From contig NW_003209533.1 of assembly GCF_000006405.1 (NCBI RefSeq), positions 5,172 to 66,754 on the forward strand: 61,583 nucleotides of DNA, written 5' to 3'. Both the position numbers and the translations under genes were made by a program. The stretch comes from Perkinsus marinus ATCC 50983. Taxonomy: Eukaryota; Perkinsozoa; Perkinsida; Perkinsidae. Of the stretch, positions 52,604 through 61,583 are shown piece after piece. The notes beneath the pieces are model-generated. The model worked only from the letters and a program-made list of their open reading frames with translations. It ran no database searches and was not told where the DNA came from. How positions within the stretch are numbered: the first letter of the stretch is position 1; each line of letters opens with the position of its first letter.

Positions 52604-54505
52604 TTAGTTGAATTGGCTCGCACTGTACTCGCAGTGCCTGGCCGAGCTTCTGGGGGAACCGAGGGTTCGACTGTTGCAGATGCCCGTAAAACTGTGCTTA
52701 ACACAACAGCACAGTTGAGCCGAGAGTCGTAGAGCTCTATTCTCAAGTCTTAGAGCTGATGAAATGCCCATTAAAATAGCATCCTTGGTTTGCTCAAGTT
52801 CCGCTCTTAAAACACCAACCGGTAATTTGAACAAACTTTTCGCTACTTTTCCGGTATCGACGGAGCTTTTCGTTCGCCTCTTTTTCATCTGAGGTTTCAT
52901 CTTACGCGGCGATTGCAACGTCCGAGCTACCAGCTTTTCATCCGATGTCGAAATATCACCAAAACCATGTAATTGGTTGAGTGTCTTCAATCCCGATGTG
53001 TATTTCGATATCGTTGTGTACTGCAAATTTGTTGATTCCACTAAACCCCTCACAAACATAACTTCAAACCAGACAGTGGAAATTCCATTCTCATGGACTT
53101 ATAATATTTATACGCAGATTCATAACCTTCCTTTGTTTCTACTGATGTAGTATGCTCTAGGAAATCAAGGAGATTCTTTATCCCTCTTCCGTTTTAGCCC
53201 TAGCTTGATGAGAAGCCCACTCAGCAGACTTGGAGACCATCTACTTTGACCCAAAGTACTTCGACACTTATTCAACACAACAAACTACTGATGAGGTGAA
53301 ATCCGTTTTCCATGCGACACACACCGAGTATCAAACTGCCAATATCGGATTATATCCTAGTTAAAAGAACACTCACAGAAACAAACTTCCAACCTCACAT
53401 GAGATACCAGTATTGAGTATCGGGCCGGCTATCGTTTAGCTGCCTTATTATCTCTCGGCCCCTGCCCCTGATTATCAATATCTCTTTTACCCATAACAGC
53501 ATTCCCTAGCTGAGTAGTAGGCGGTGAGTGCTCAGCAAACTTTCAGTCTTCATATGGGCAGTCTTGAAGATTGCCTAAAGAAGACTGAGTCTTCTTTAGT
53601 AAACCTGCATGTACCTTCCCACACCACTTTTGACATATTTCTCGCTCCAGGTGCATTCGGTTTCCCCAACATAATGTTGGCAACATTGGGGAAGCATTCG
53701 CACACACCTCTGCAAGAAGCTCTGCCTCTAGATTCTTAGCCAGAAAGGTAGAGAATGCCTGATGATCTTCCATCTTGACCTCATCATGAGTAGGAGAAGA
53801 TTGTAACAGTCTCATGCATAACAGCATTCGCTGACGATAACGTCGATCAAACAACTGTGCTTTACCAAAACCGTGTTTATTTGATATTGAGGCAATCCCC
53901 GCAGCATACTCACAGACATGCATCAAAGCCCCTTACCCTCAAAGACATATATAGTGAAGGCCCACCGCAACATCAATAGAAGCCATTGCTCAAAGTATTA
54001 GGAAGTTTCCCCGTAGGAAGTTTCACAGTCTCTACGCCGTAGAGTCTACGGCTTGACCATCTGGAGTAAACTGTATAACAGACTTGCAGGCCGACGCGGT
54101 GATCTCAGGATTAGCTTCAAATTCAATAAATGCATATCTTTCTCGAGACAAGACCACCGCAACAAGCGGAATAGGAACCAGTTCATTATGAGGTAAACAA
54201 CAAAAAAACTGTGCCGCTGACGCGAGTATCGTACCCACGAAAAACTTCGCCTTCACCATATCCTCTTTTTGAGAAGCAGAAGCAATCAATGCAGCACTGA
54301 GTCTTGCTCTTCTCAGTCTCACAGCGATAACATCAGCCCGAGGCGGTTCAGCATCATTGTCCAATACGGCACCCATAGCGACAGCACAAGCATCTACCAT
54401 TTCCCCCAACAATTCGGCATCATCAAACGCTGCCTTCAACGTTCTCCAAGAGTCGGCCGAAAAGGGTGGTTGAGTTGATGACTCAACTATGGTCTCTGAG
54501 ACCAT
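52604..54505 (-). mobile_element. Fossil of a tyrosine-recombinase-bearing element (DIRS- or Crypton-like), broken
   Basis: The frame at 53059-52604 has the look of a tyrosine-recombinase N-terminal domain (FVRGLVESTNLQYTTISKYT) followed by a stretch resembling the first catalytic Arg region. The frames at 53926-53543 and 54505-54032 lie upstream on the same strand and may be other parts of the element, or something unrelated. It looks old and incomplete. The family assignment is tentative. Confidence 0.35.
52607..52677 (+). repeat. Interspersed 71-bp repeat, copy 2
   Basis: Second copy of the repeat at 45223-45293, same orientation, few differences. It overlaps the 3' end of the recombinase-like frame. 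Confidence 0.75.
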
Positions 54506-55377
54506 AGTTGAGTCATTTAATGACTGAGTTAATAACTAAATAATTTAGTTAATGACCTGAGTTAATGACTGTCATTAACTCGTCTGAGTCAGGCAGATCT
54601 GGAGCAGTTGAAAATGTCGACGCCAACAACGGTGCGTCCATATTTCAAGACAGAGTATCGAGAAAAGAAACTAAATGAAAGAGATAAACAAAATACCAGG
54701 GCAATTCAAGCACAACGCCACTCAAAGGCAGCTGGAACACGAAACGCCATGAACGTCAATCAAACAAAATAAATGAACAGTAGTGCGAAAAGAATTATGA
54801 CAATCATGATAAACATGTATGTGATTAGAAAATCATCGCGACTACTTAGTACGCGAAGCTAGTAATTTGCACAAATCTAGCTTCGCACTACCCGAATCGA
54901 CCGACTTGAAAATGGTACCCTGAATCCAACACACAACAAATTTACCTTTAATCAACCAAAAGGTACCAATCAACCTTTACCCATTATCCGTCGGATAAAA
55001 CATCCAACAATACATGGATTCCGACAACTATCGACCACATACTCGTCCAACAACTCCCCCAACACGGGGACACATCCATTGATTAGTACACTAAACAGGT
55101 GACTAACCAACCACTATCACAACTGTTGTGGTAGTGGTTGGTTAGTCGTCGTGTGGTACAACACAAGACAAATCCAAATAAACAGTGAAAAGAACATACA
55201 CAAGTGCATATCTCAACATACATATATATGTCCGACCAATAGCATAATCGGAACCATTCATCTGGACTGACTAACAAGGATATACAGACGTAACAAAACG
55301 AGAAGCAATCCGACAAAGCAACAATAACAGAATGTACAAGGAAACAGAAAGGGAAGAAACAGTCGAATGCTTAGACG
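54506..55377. other. AT-rich spacer, perhaps part of an LTR
   Basis: No gene. It lies directly downstream of the LTR-element polyprotein remnant, so it could include its 3' LTR, but no second LTR is available in the window for comparison. Confidence 0.3.
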
Positions 55378-56811
55378 TTAGCCTCAACAATGAGCATTAT
55401 AGTTGAGTTTCCAGGAACACCACGAGGAAGTCTCTGAGCTCGTTCCCATCTAACAGTAAATCACAATGCATTCGTTGGACCTTCATAGATCTTCAACATC
55501 AACTCTAGCCGGGAAGCAACGGACAAGCCGTGAGACATGAACAACTTTCACCTCTTTCTCCCACAGAATTTTTGCTTTCCGGAAAAGGCCATAATCAGGA
55601 GAATCTTTGTTAGTTACAAGTCCTTTCTTAGAAAGAAACCCTATGATACGCCAACTTTTCTCAGCATAAGGAGGCTGATCAGCTTTAATAAAGCTGATCA
55701 GCCATACTATGGATACTATACATACTTCCATACTATGGACTTGCATAATATGCAAGTCCATAGTATGGTCTCCATACGAACATCACGTAAAGTTTACGTC
55801 GTAAATGGACTATAGCACCAGGGTATAAGTCGTGTTTCGTGGAACACTGCAACTTCTCGTCAGCTAACTTAATGGCACTGTTCAGTGAACAGTGTTCACT
55901 AATCGGTCCCATTCCACACGATCAGAGGCATGGGCATTGAGATCCACGTTGAACATCTCAACTGGGATACGATGCGTGAGTCACGCAGCGTGACAGAGTG
56001 TACCGTACCGTTGTAAGCTTTCATCACTCGGCCAACAACATCATCAGGCGACAGACTTGGATCATCAGCCATTGAAGAACGCATCCACAGCCGTACCGTA
56101 CGATGTAGGGACTCGATCATGCCATTCGACGGACATATGGCGCAGTGAACAGTCAGATAACGTCCGGTGAATCACAGTTCAAGAATGATACGCCATTATC
56201 CGTCAGAAGAGATTGCAGACGTTTACCGATGGCACGCCAGACTTCTTCAAAGGCATTAGTGACAGAAGTAACATCTTCACCATCGATTCTGCACAAGCAG
56301 GCGAATTTAGATAAAACGCACTGCTGTGTTAAGTAAGGTACTCCAGGTAGTAGGTAGACAACGTCACGTTGTCAACGTGTGCACATACAATCGACCAAGG
56401 TGTCGCACTTCCGGGCAAGCCCGGAGATAAGAGACCAATATCGTGCTTTACCAACAGACGTTTGGTCTTGCGCGTACAAGTATCACAACTATACCTGCAT
56501 GGCATAATGGTCCATGCACTGAATGGACCAGCTCGGCGATCAACTAGCCAGGTAGGACGGGTACCACAACCTCCTTCCCTTGATAGTCAGCATAGTATCG
56601 CCGTACCAAGACGGCGATGTAGTCGATCTCGAAGCTTATGGCGACTTGTTGTAGATCAACTGGAATGACTTCAGGAAACGATCGTTCGTGTCTCAGTGAA
56701 CGTCGTACTCTGAAAAAGACCTCATCGTCATGCTGAGCTTCAACTACCACCCCAAGGTCGAGGACAAGCTCGTCACCGAGAAGTCTAGTAGTCGCACCAG
56801 CACATCCCACT
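55378..56811 (-). mobile_element. Fossil LTR retrotransposon (Ty3/gypsy-like), integrase part
   Basis: Minus-strand remnants of an integrase: a zinc-binding CDTC region near 56480, a core segment with the ESLHRTVRLW signature (about 56115-56085) and AYNGTVHSVT, and a C-terminal piece with VKVVHVSRLVRCFP. The element is broken in several places and looks old. It continues on the far side of the inserted LINE (see 61142-61583). Confidence 0.7.
56801..56811. repeat. Target-site duplication, left copy
   Basis: cacatcccact, repeated at 61142-61152; it flanks the LINE at 56812-61141. Confidence 0.9.
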
Positions 56812-56919
56812 CCCGTCCACAAGTTCATCTCCGAAGTCTTCTAAGTGGGCGGCTGGGATTAGTAGCTGTATACAGTCACATGGCCAGCCAGTGGTGTACA
56901 GTGAAGCTAATTGATATTG

Positions 56920-56939
56920 TCCTGGGCCAGGACTCCTGG
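56920..56939. repeat. Zigzag 6-1-6-1-6 motif in the LINE 5' region
   Basis: tcctgg, g, ccagga, c, tcctgg. Confidence 0.9.
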
Positions 56940-56987
56940 CCAGACGGTATCATCTACCGGAGAATGGCACCCTCTTAGGCATAACTT

Positions 56988-57840
56988 ATGCCGCATAAGG
57001 TCATGAGCGCTTGTAATGGGAATGAACAAGATAGGGTGCAGCCCCGTTATACGGCTGCGGTTAGGAAGGACCCCGTTTACGTGATCCAAAAGCCGTACTA
57101 TAAAAGTACTGCTGAGGAGATGGAGTTGAAGGTGGTTCACTTCAACGCTGATGGTGCCAAACCAAAGCTACGGGAGACTCATCAGCTTATGTTGAAGTCG
57201 ACTTGTGATGTTCTATGCATTCAAGAAGCAAAGCTTGGTGGTGGGGTAACTGATGGTAATCTCAAGCTAACAGGTTACGATCATGAACGGCGCGATAGGT
57301 CTGGTAGTGCAAGCCGGGGTGGGGGACTCCTGACATATGTGTAAGACAAGATCAAGTATGATAGGCTATTGCTGGATGAGGATGACGGGAGTGGTGTAGG
57401 TGAAGGTTTAGATACAGAACTGTTGGTGGTGATGGTTTGGAAGGCGGGTAGGAGTTTTGTTGTGGCGAATATCTATCATTCCCCCTCGATAGCTCGCATC
57501 AATGTAGACTCATTGGACACTGTCCAGTGTGAGCTTCAGGAGTCTGAAAGTGTTATTTGGTGTGGTGATCTTAATGCAAAGTCACTACCTTGAAGTGGTG
57601 GTAGAAATGAGAATAGTTGTCGTGGGTTGCAGCTGGAAGAATGGATGAGTGATAGGTGCCATGTTTGTGTGAATAATGGAGATGTGACATATGTCTGTCG
57701 CCGTCTCGGTGCCAGTCATGGAGTCATTGATCTATGTATTGTAGACTGAGAGCTAGCCGCATGCTGCGAATGGTCGGTTTTCTGGGATGTGGGTGGCAGT
57801 GATCATCGTCCTTGCTTCTTGACAGTATCTGGTCTCAATA
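56988..57840 (+). pseudogene. LINE endonuclease domain
   Basis: Frames carry the endonuclease motifs in order: KVVHFNADGAKPKLRETHQL with VLCIQEAKLGG (the catalytic Glu), FVVANIYHSPS, SVIWCGDLNAKS (D-x-N) and GGSDHRPCFL (the SDH motif). In-frame stops lie at 57342-57344 (TAA) and 57591-57593 (TGA), and the frame changes before 57789. Confidence 0.85.
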
Positions 57841-58743
57841 AGCTTGTATCTGAGCCGAAGCCTCGTTGGAATGTTGATAAGGACGATTGGGATCTCTTTG
57901 CGGAGGTGTTCGAGTCAAAAATTGGGGATTCTAAACCCACGGGGAATGTTGATAGAGATTTTGTTACGTATCGCAGGGCTATGACATTGAGAGCGATCCC
58001 GCGTGGCAAGGTTTTCAATTACTCCGCCTCCTATAAGGACCCTGAAGTTCGTGAGGCTGTCTCTAAGAGACAGAGCGCCAGTGAAGCTTATAGATTAAAT
58101 CCTACAGTAGAAAATCATGCTGCCGATAAGAAGGCTAGGGAAAGGGCAGAGAGGCTAACATGCAAGGCTCAGACATGTGAGTGGAGGACGTTTCTGCTTG
58201 ATGTTGGCCCAACTACCCCTACCACTGAACTGTGGCATGCGCTGAAGGGTATACAGGCAAAGAGAGACTACAAGTGCCCGGGAAGAAATATCTTTTGCGT
58301 GGTGAGAAGACTGTGGTGAATGAGAAAGATATAGCTGACACTTTAGCCAGTCATTATGAGAGAGTATCGACTGTAAGGTTTGAGTCTAGTGATGCTGCAG
58401 TTAGGAAAGAATCTATCCGGTGCCTGAGGCGTGAAAGGATGTGGTTGAGGGGAGGGAAATTGTGTAATTTACCGACTGAGTGGTGTGAATGGCAACAAGC
58501 GGTTAGTGAATTGGAAAAGGGGAAGACTCCAGGTGAAGATGGAATTGGGGTGTCGTGGTTGCAAAAAGGGAGAGAAGCTCAACTACGTTGGCTGTGGCAC
58601 ATTGTCAACACCTCTTTCATAGTGGGTAGGTTGCCTAAGGAGTGGAAAAGAGCTGAAATTAGAGGCACTCCAAAGAAGGCGGGTATTGTGATGAGGCGGT
58701 TTTAGACCTATATCCTTGACATCAGTGTGCTGCAAAGCTGCTG

Positions 58744-58807
58744 AGCGGACTCTTCAAGGCTTGAAGAGTCCGCTTGACGAGTCTTGCTTGAAGTTCAAGC
58801 AAGACTC
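58744..58807. repeat. Two palindromes in tandem, 15+1+15 and 14+1+14
   Basis: 58744-58774: agcggactcttcaag, g, reverse complement. 58779-58807: gagtcttgcttgaa, g, reverse complement. Only four bases separate them and they lie at the break in the LINE RT frame. Confidence 0.93.
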
Positions 58808-59174
58808 ACCTTTCGTTCAGAAAACGCGAACCCTCCTATCCTTGGTAGTCGAGCGGCATACAGGCCTTGTCACAACACTGAAGATCTACTCATGAGAGGC
58901 CTTCATTTCGTTCATGAATGTTATCAAGGCTCTGCATGTGAAGCGATTGTTGGAGTAGCAGTTGATATGTCCAAGGTCTTTGACACTGCCTGGGTCCAGA
59001 AATTGACGCTGATACTCAGAGGGGTGGTATACGTGGCAGGCTCTTGTATGGTGAATGACTCTGAAACATAGGAGGTTTCGTGTACACTGTGGGAACTCTG
59101 TGAGCGAGACTATGCGGCCGAATTGTGGTACACTCAAGGAAGTGTGGTTTTACCATGGTTATTTGCTGTATTGG

Positions 59175-59194
59175 TCTCTCTGAGAGACTCTCTC
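59175..59194. repeat. Zigzag 6-1-6-1-6 motif in the LINE RT
   Basis: tctctc, t, gagaga, c, tctctc. Confidence 0.9.
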
Positions 59195-59760
59195 AGCTCC
59201 AAGATATTCTGGGTGAAAACTGTCTAGTGCTGCAATTTGCGGATGATATCTTGCTGTTGGTTAAATCTGAATCAAGAACCGGACCAGAGAGTCTGATGCA
59301 GACAGCTTTGAATCGTCTGCAAAGTCTTCGGAACAATCGTCTGCGGAGCTGGGCAGACGGCTTGAAGCTTACTATTAACGCTCTTAAGACCCAGTGCATC
59401 GCTTTCACGCTTGGAAATGCCAAGTTCTTACCGAAGTTGTCTTTGTATGGTCAGCAGCTGAAATGTAAACCGACGCTAAGGTATCTGGGTATAATCCTAG
59501 ATTCAGGCCTGAGCTGTCGGGCAAACGTTTATGCCCCGGTGGGTAATCTCAAGGCTAGGTTGAATCTCGTGCGTGCGGTCGCGGGGGCGAATTTTGGTCG
59601 CTCGGCAGCTGTGATTAGGTCTACGTATCAAGCAGTAGTGGAGTCTAGGATGAGATATACGTTATGCACTCAAGTTGCTGCTAGCGTGAGAGTGCTAGCT
59701 AAATTTCTGGTGCGAGACTTATTACTGGGTTGCCGAAACAAACTCCTGCTGAGTCAGCAC

Positions 59761-59787
59761 AACCAAGTCAGCAGTGCTGACTTGGTT
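59761..59787. repeat. Palindrome 13+1+13 in the LINE RT
   Basis: aaccaagtcagca, g, tgctgacttggtt; the frame stays open through it (HNQVSSADLVLR). Confidence 0.93.
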
Positions 59788-60091
59788 CTGCGTGAGTCTG
59801 GACTGAAACCAATCAACTATCTGCTAGATCTGGCCATTATAGGGTGGACTCTCCGGGCTCAGGCCTTGCCTTTCACTCATTTAGCGCAGTTCACCTTGGA
59901 TGATTGGACGGGTTCCCGAAGACTGAAGAAATGAGCCCCACTGCACAGATCGATGATGTGATGTCGAACTATCAGGTCTACTACCAGATGCTCTCTCAAT
60001 GTTCAACTACTAGAGTAGTACCATATAGAGACCCCATATATAGACACTGCGCTGTTTTGGCTCGGTTCGGTTAGACATCGGTCAAGGTGTT

Positions 60092-61009
60092 ATGAAGAAA
60101 GATGGCAATGAAAAGGAATTCAAGAGATGTGCTGAAGATATGCTCTCTGAACTTGGAGATGGGATCCTTGCAGTTTTCTCTGATGGATCGAAGGCTGATG
60201 GTAGAGTGGGATGTGGCTATAGATGTGTGCTTGATGGGGAAGTTCTATGTGAGAAGGCAGTGCCGCTCAGTCCCTATGGTTCGATCTATTATGCTGAGTT
60301 GCCTGGTGTCTTTTATGCTATACGGTGGTTACTGAGTATGGCTGGTAGACTGGTGAGTAATGGTATCTGTTTTCGCGTGGATAATCAGTCGGTGGCCTAT
60401 GCTCTGGGTGGTGGCTTCAATACCAGGGATCCAACGGTAACTACTGTTGTGGCCGAGGCCGAAGAACTCAAGGGACAATTGGGTGTTGGTCTTTTTCCCA
60501 AATGGATACCTTCGCACTGTGGCTTGGTTCATAATGACGCTGTGGATGCGCTTGCTACTCAAGTAACCATGGATGATCAAGTAGGTGGTAGGACTCTTGT
60601 CATCAATGATGACCTACCGATTCCGCTGTCTGATATTATATCCACTACTAAGGTGGTACTCAAAGATCGCCATCAAATCGTACCGGAGCGGGCTGCGTAC
60701 TTGGTGCGTGGATGTGCTCCTGGGCTGGCGGTATATCCTGGCCTGAGCAGGGAACATCAACCTTTGCTCTGTCGACTTAGGTGTGACTCTTTGAGAAGTA
60801 TGAAATATGTTAAAGGGAGTCGAAGAGTAATACAGTGTTGTGTATGTGGAAAAGACTTGACTGCCAGTCATGCAGTCACTTGTGGCACTAATGTAGAGAC
60901 AATTGAGCTGCTTCATCGAGGCATGGCTGGGAAAGTGGATGACAACAGTTTGGCATCATTATCTAAAGCCCTCGATGATATTATTCGAAGATTTGGTTTC
61001 GACTGCTAA
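60092..61009 (+). pseudogene. LINE RNase H domain and terminal zinc motif
   Basis: A single open frame of 305 codons. RNase H acidic residues are in AVFSDGSKADGRVGCGY (Asp), AELPGVFYAIRWL (Glu), CFRVDNQSVAYAL (Asp) and CGLVHNDAVDALAT (last Asp). A C-terminal CCVCGKDLTASHAVTC is a CX2CX7HX3C metal site as seen at the end of many LINE ORF2 proteins. The frame is intact, but its parent ORF is broken upstream. Role: removal of the RNA strand during reverse transcription. Confidence 0.88.
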
Positions 61010-61141
61010 GGCCTCACCACTCCTGATGTTATACTTGGTCCACTGTCTGGCCTTATGACTTGAAGATGTCAGTTTTCATCAGCTGTACCATTGCTCTTGT
61101 TGATTACTGCTCGTGCTCATGATATGTCATTGGAAAAAAAA

Positions 61142-61583
61142 CACATCCCACTACGTGGGTCGCTGTGGGGCTGCTGAGCAATTCGGCTTCCACATGGATC
61201 TGTTCATCTCCATCCACCTCACAGTAGGTCAGAAGCTCTCCGAATGGAGCATCGACCCTGCTCAGTGGATCAGCTAAATTTGCCGCACTATCAACACGAT
61301 GAACAGCGGAGCTTTCGTAGGTCTCAGCAATGTCATATGTAGACTGGAGCCTCCGACCGACCATTGTAGCTGACAGACCGCCCTTCTTAACGGCTTCACC
61401 TTGCATAAATTTTCCGATCCACGCCCTCACACACGCATTGTCAACATAGAGGTGGACATGTCCCCCTATGAAAGGCGTCGCCCATGCGAGAGCACGAGCC
61501 GCACCACACAGCTCATTGATATTGACATGTCGAAGAAGGGCTCGACGATCGAGCATCCAAGATGCATCACGCAAAACAATGAG
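61142..61583 (-). mobile_element. Fossil LTR retrotransposon (Ty3/gypsy-like), RNase H part, runs off the window
   Basis: Minus-strand RNase H-like remnant with NINELCGAARALAWA, HLYVDNACVRAWI and ANLADPLSRV, the usual end of a reverse transcriptase-RNase H region before integrase. It begins with the right copy of the LINE target duplication and belongs to the same element as 55378-56811. The 5' part lies beyond the window edge. Broken and old. Confidence 0.65.

Larger units (their letters stand above)
57789..59934 (+). pseudogene. LINE reverse transcriptase domain
   Basis: Landmarks: SELEKGKTPGEDGIGVSWLQ (the PGxDG entry), LPKEWKRAEIRGTPKKAG, then after a frame break GVAVDMSKVFDTAWVQKL (the catalytic Asp of motif A, usually DxSKAFD), NCLVLQFADDILLLVKSE (catalytic FADD) and RYLGIILDSGL. 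It is split at about 58320, 58705-58784 and 59071-59125. The last part, 59125-59934, is open for 269 codons even though it contains a zigzag (59175-59194) and a 13+1+13 palindrome (59761-59787). Confidence 0.88.
56812..61141 (+). mobile_element. Near full-length LINE with RNase H, inserted in the LTR fossil
   Basis: Bounded by the 11-bp duplication cacatcccact and ending in a run of eight A (61134-61141), as target-primed reverse transcription leaves. In order: APE endonuclease, reverse transcriptase, RNase H and a C-terminal zinc motif. An RNase H after the RT places it in the broad I/R1/Loa-type group of LINEs; the exact clade is not claimed. The coding region is interrupted by several stops and frame changes, some made by palindromic insertions at 58744-58807, so it is inactive, but the unbroken RNase H frame suggests it is younger than the LINE at 4198-7690. 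No separate ORF1 is evident. Confidence 0.9.

Overview
The window is nuclear DNA of a unicellular eukaryote, most likely a perkinsid alveolate (Perkinsus or a close relative). The evidence: genes are cut by many very short GT-AG introns (mostly 40-52 nt). A dinoflagellate/Perkinsus-type spliced-leader sequence occurs twice. Many coding starts sit just behind a pyrimidine tract plus AG, as expected for trans-spliced mRNAs. The genus is an inference, since no rRNA or mitochondrial marker is present. There is no rRNA gene, CRISPR array or convincing tRNA. One 100-N assembly gap (27657-27756) cuts a gene.

Layout. 1-10.5 kb is a giant imperfect inverted repeat (arms 926-4144 and 7310-10507) around a decayed LINE on the minus strand. 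Each arm carries a spliced-leader-like site and a 60-residue cysteine-rich secreted peptide. 10.7-36 kb is gene-rich and mostly minus strand: a helical-repeat-like gene, a long multi-exon Pro/Gly/Lys-rich gene whose introns are packed with MITEs, a poly-Gln gene, a plus-strand 7-exon gene, a three-KH RNA-binding protein of FUBP/KSRP type, an 895-residue protein with a coding minisatellite, a Gly/Tyr-rich protein, the V-ATPase proteolipid subunit c and two small unknown genes. 36.6-44.1 kb is plus strand, ending in a five-exon J-domain protein; a 320-bp piece of it is duplicated 6 kb upstream. 44.1-48.7 kb is gene-poor. 48.7-52.5 kb holds three probable genes, two of them secreted and arranged head to head. 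52.6-61.6 kb is transposon debris: a tyrosine-recombinase-like fragment, a Ty3/gypsy-like LTR fossil on the minus strand and, inside it, a near full-length LINE (56812-61141) with an 11-bp target-site duplication.

Most unusual observation: the window is strewn with perfect palindromes centred on one unpaired base, and with a stricter 20-bp 'zigzag' of the form A-x-A'-y-A (A is 6 nt, A' its reverse complement, x and y single bases). I count 17 itemised loci plus five more in fossil elements; chance predicts about 0.004 in this length. One zigzag is present in only one arm of the giant inverted repeat, so the 14-bp insertion event can be read directly against its empty site.

The host genes do not form an obvious pathway. 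Themes are RNA binding (KH and Gly-rich tails), secretion (Cys-rich peptide and two larger signal-peptide proteins) and vacuolar acidification. Two MITE families lie mainly in introns and intergenic spacers.
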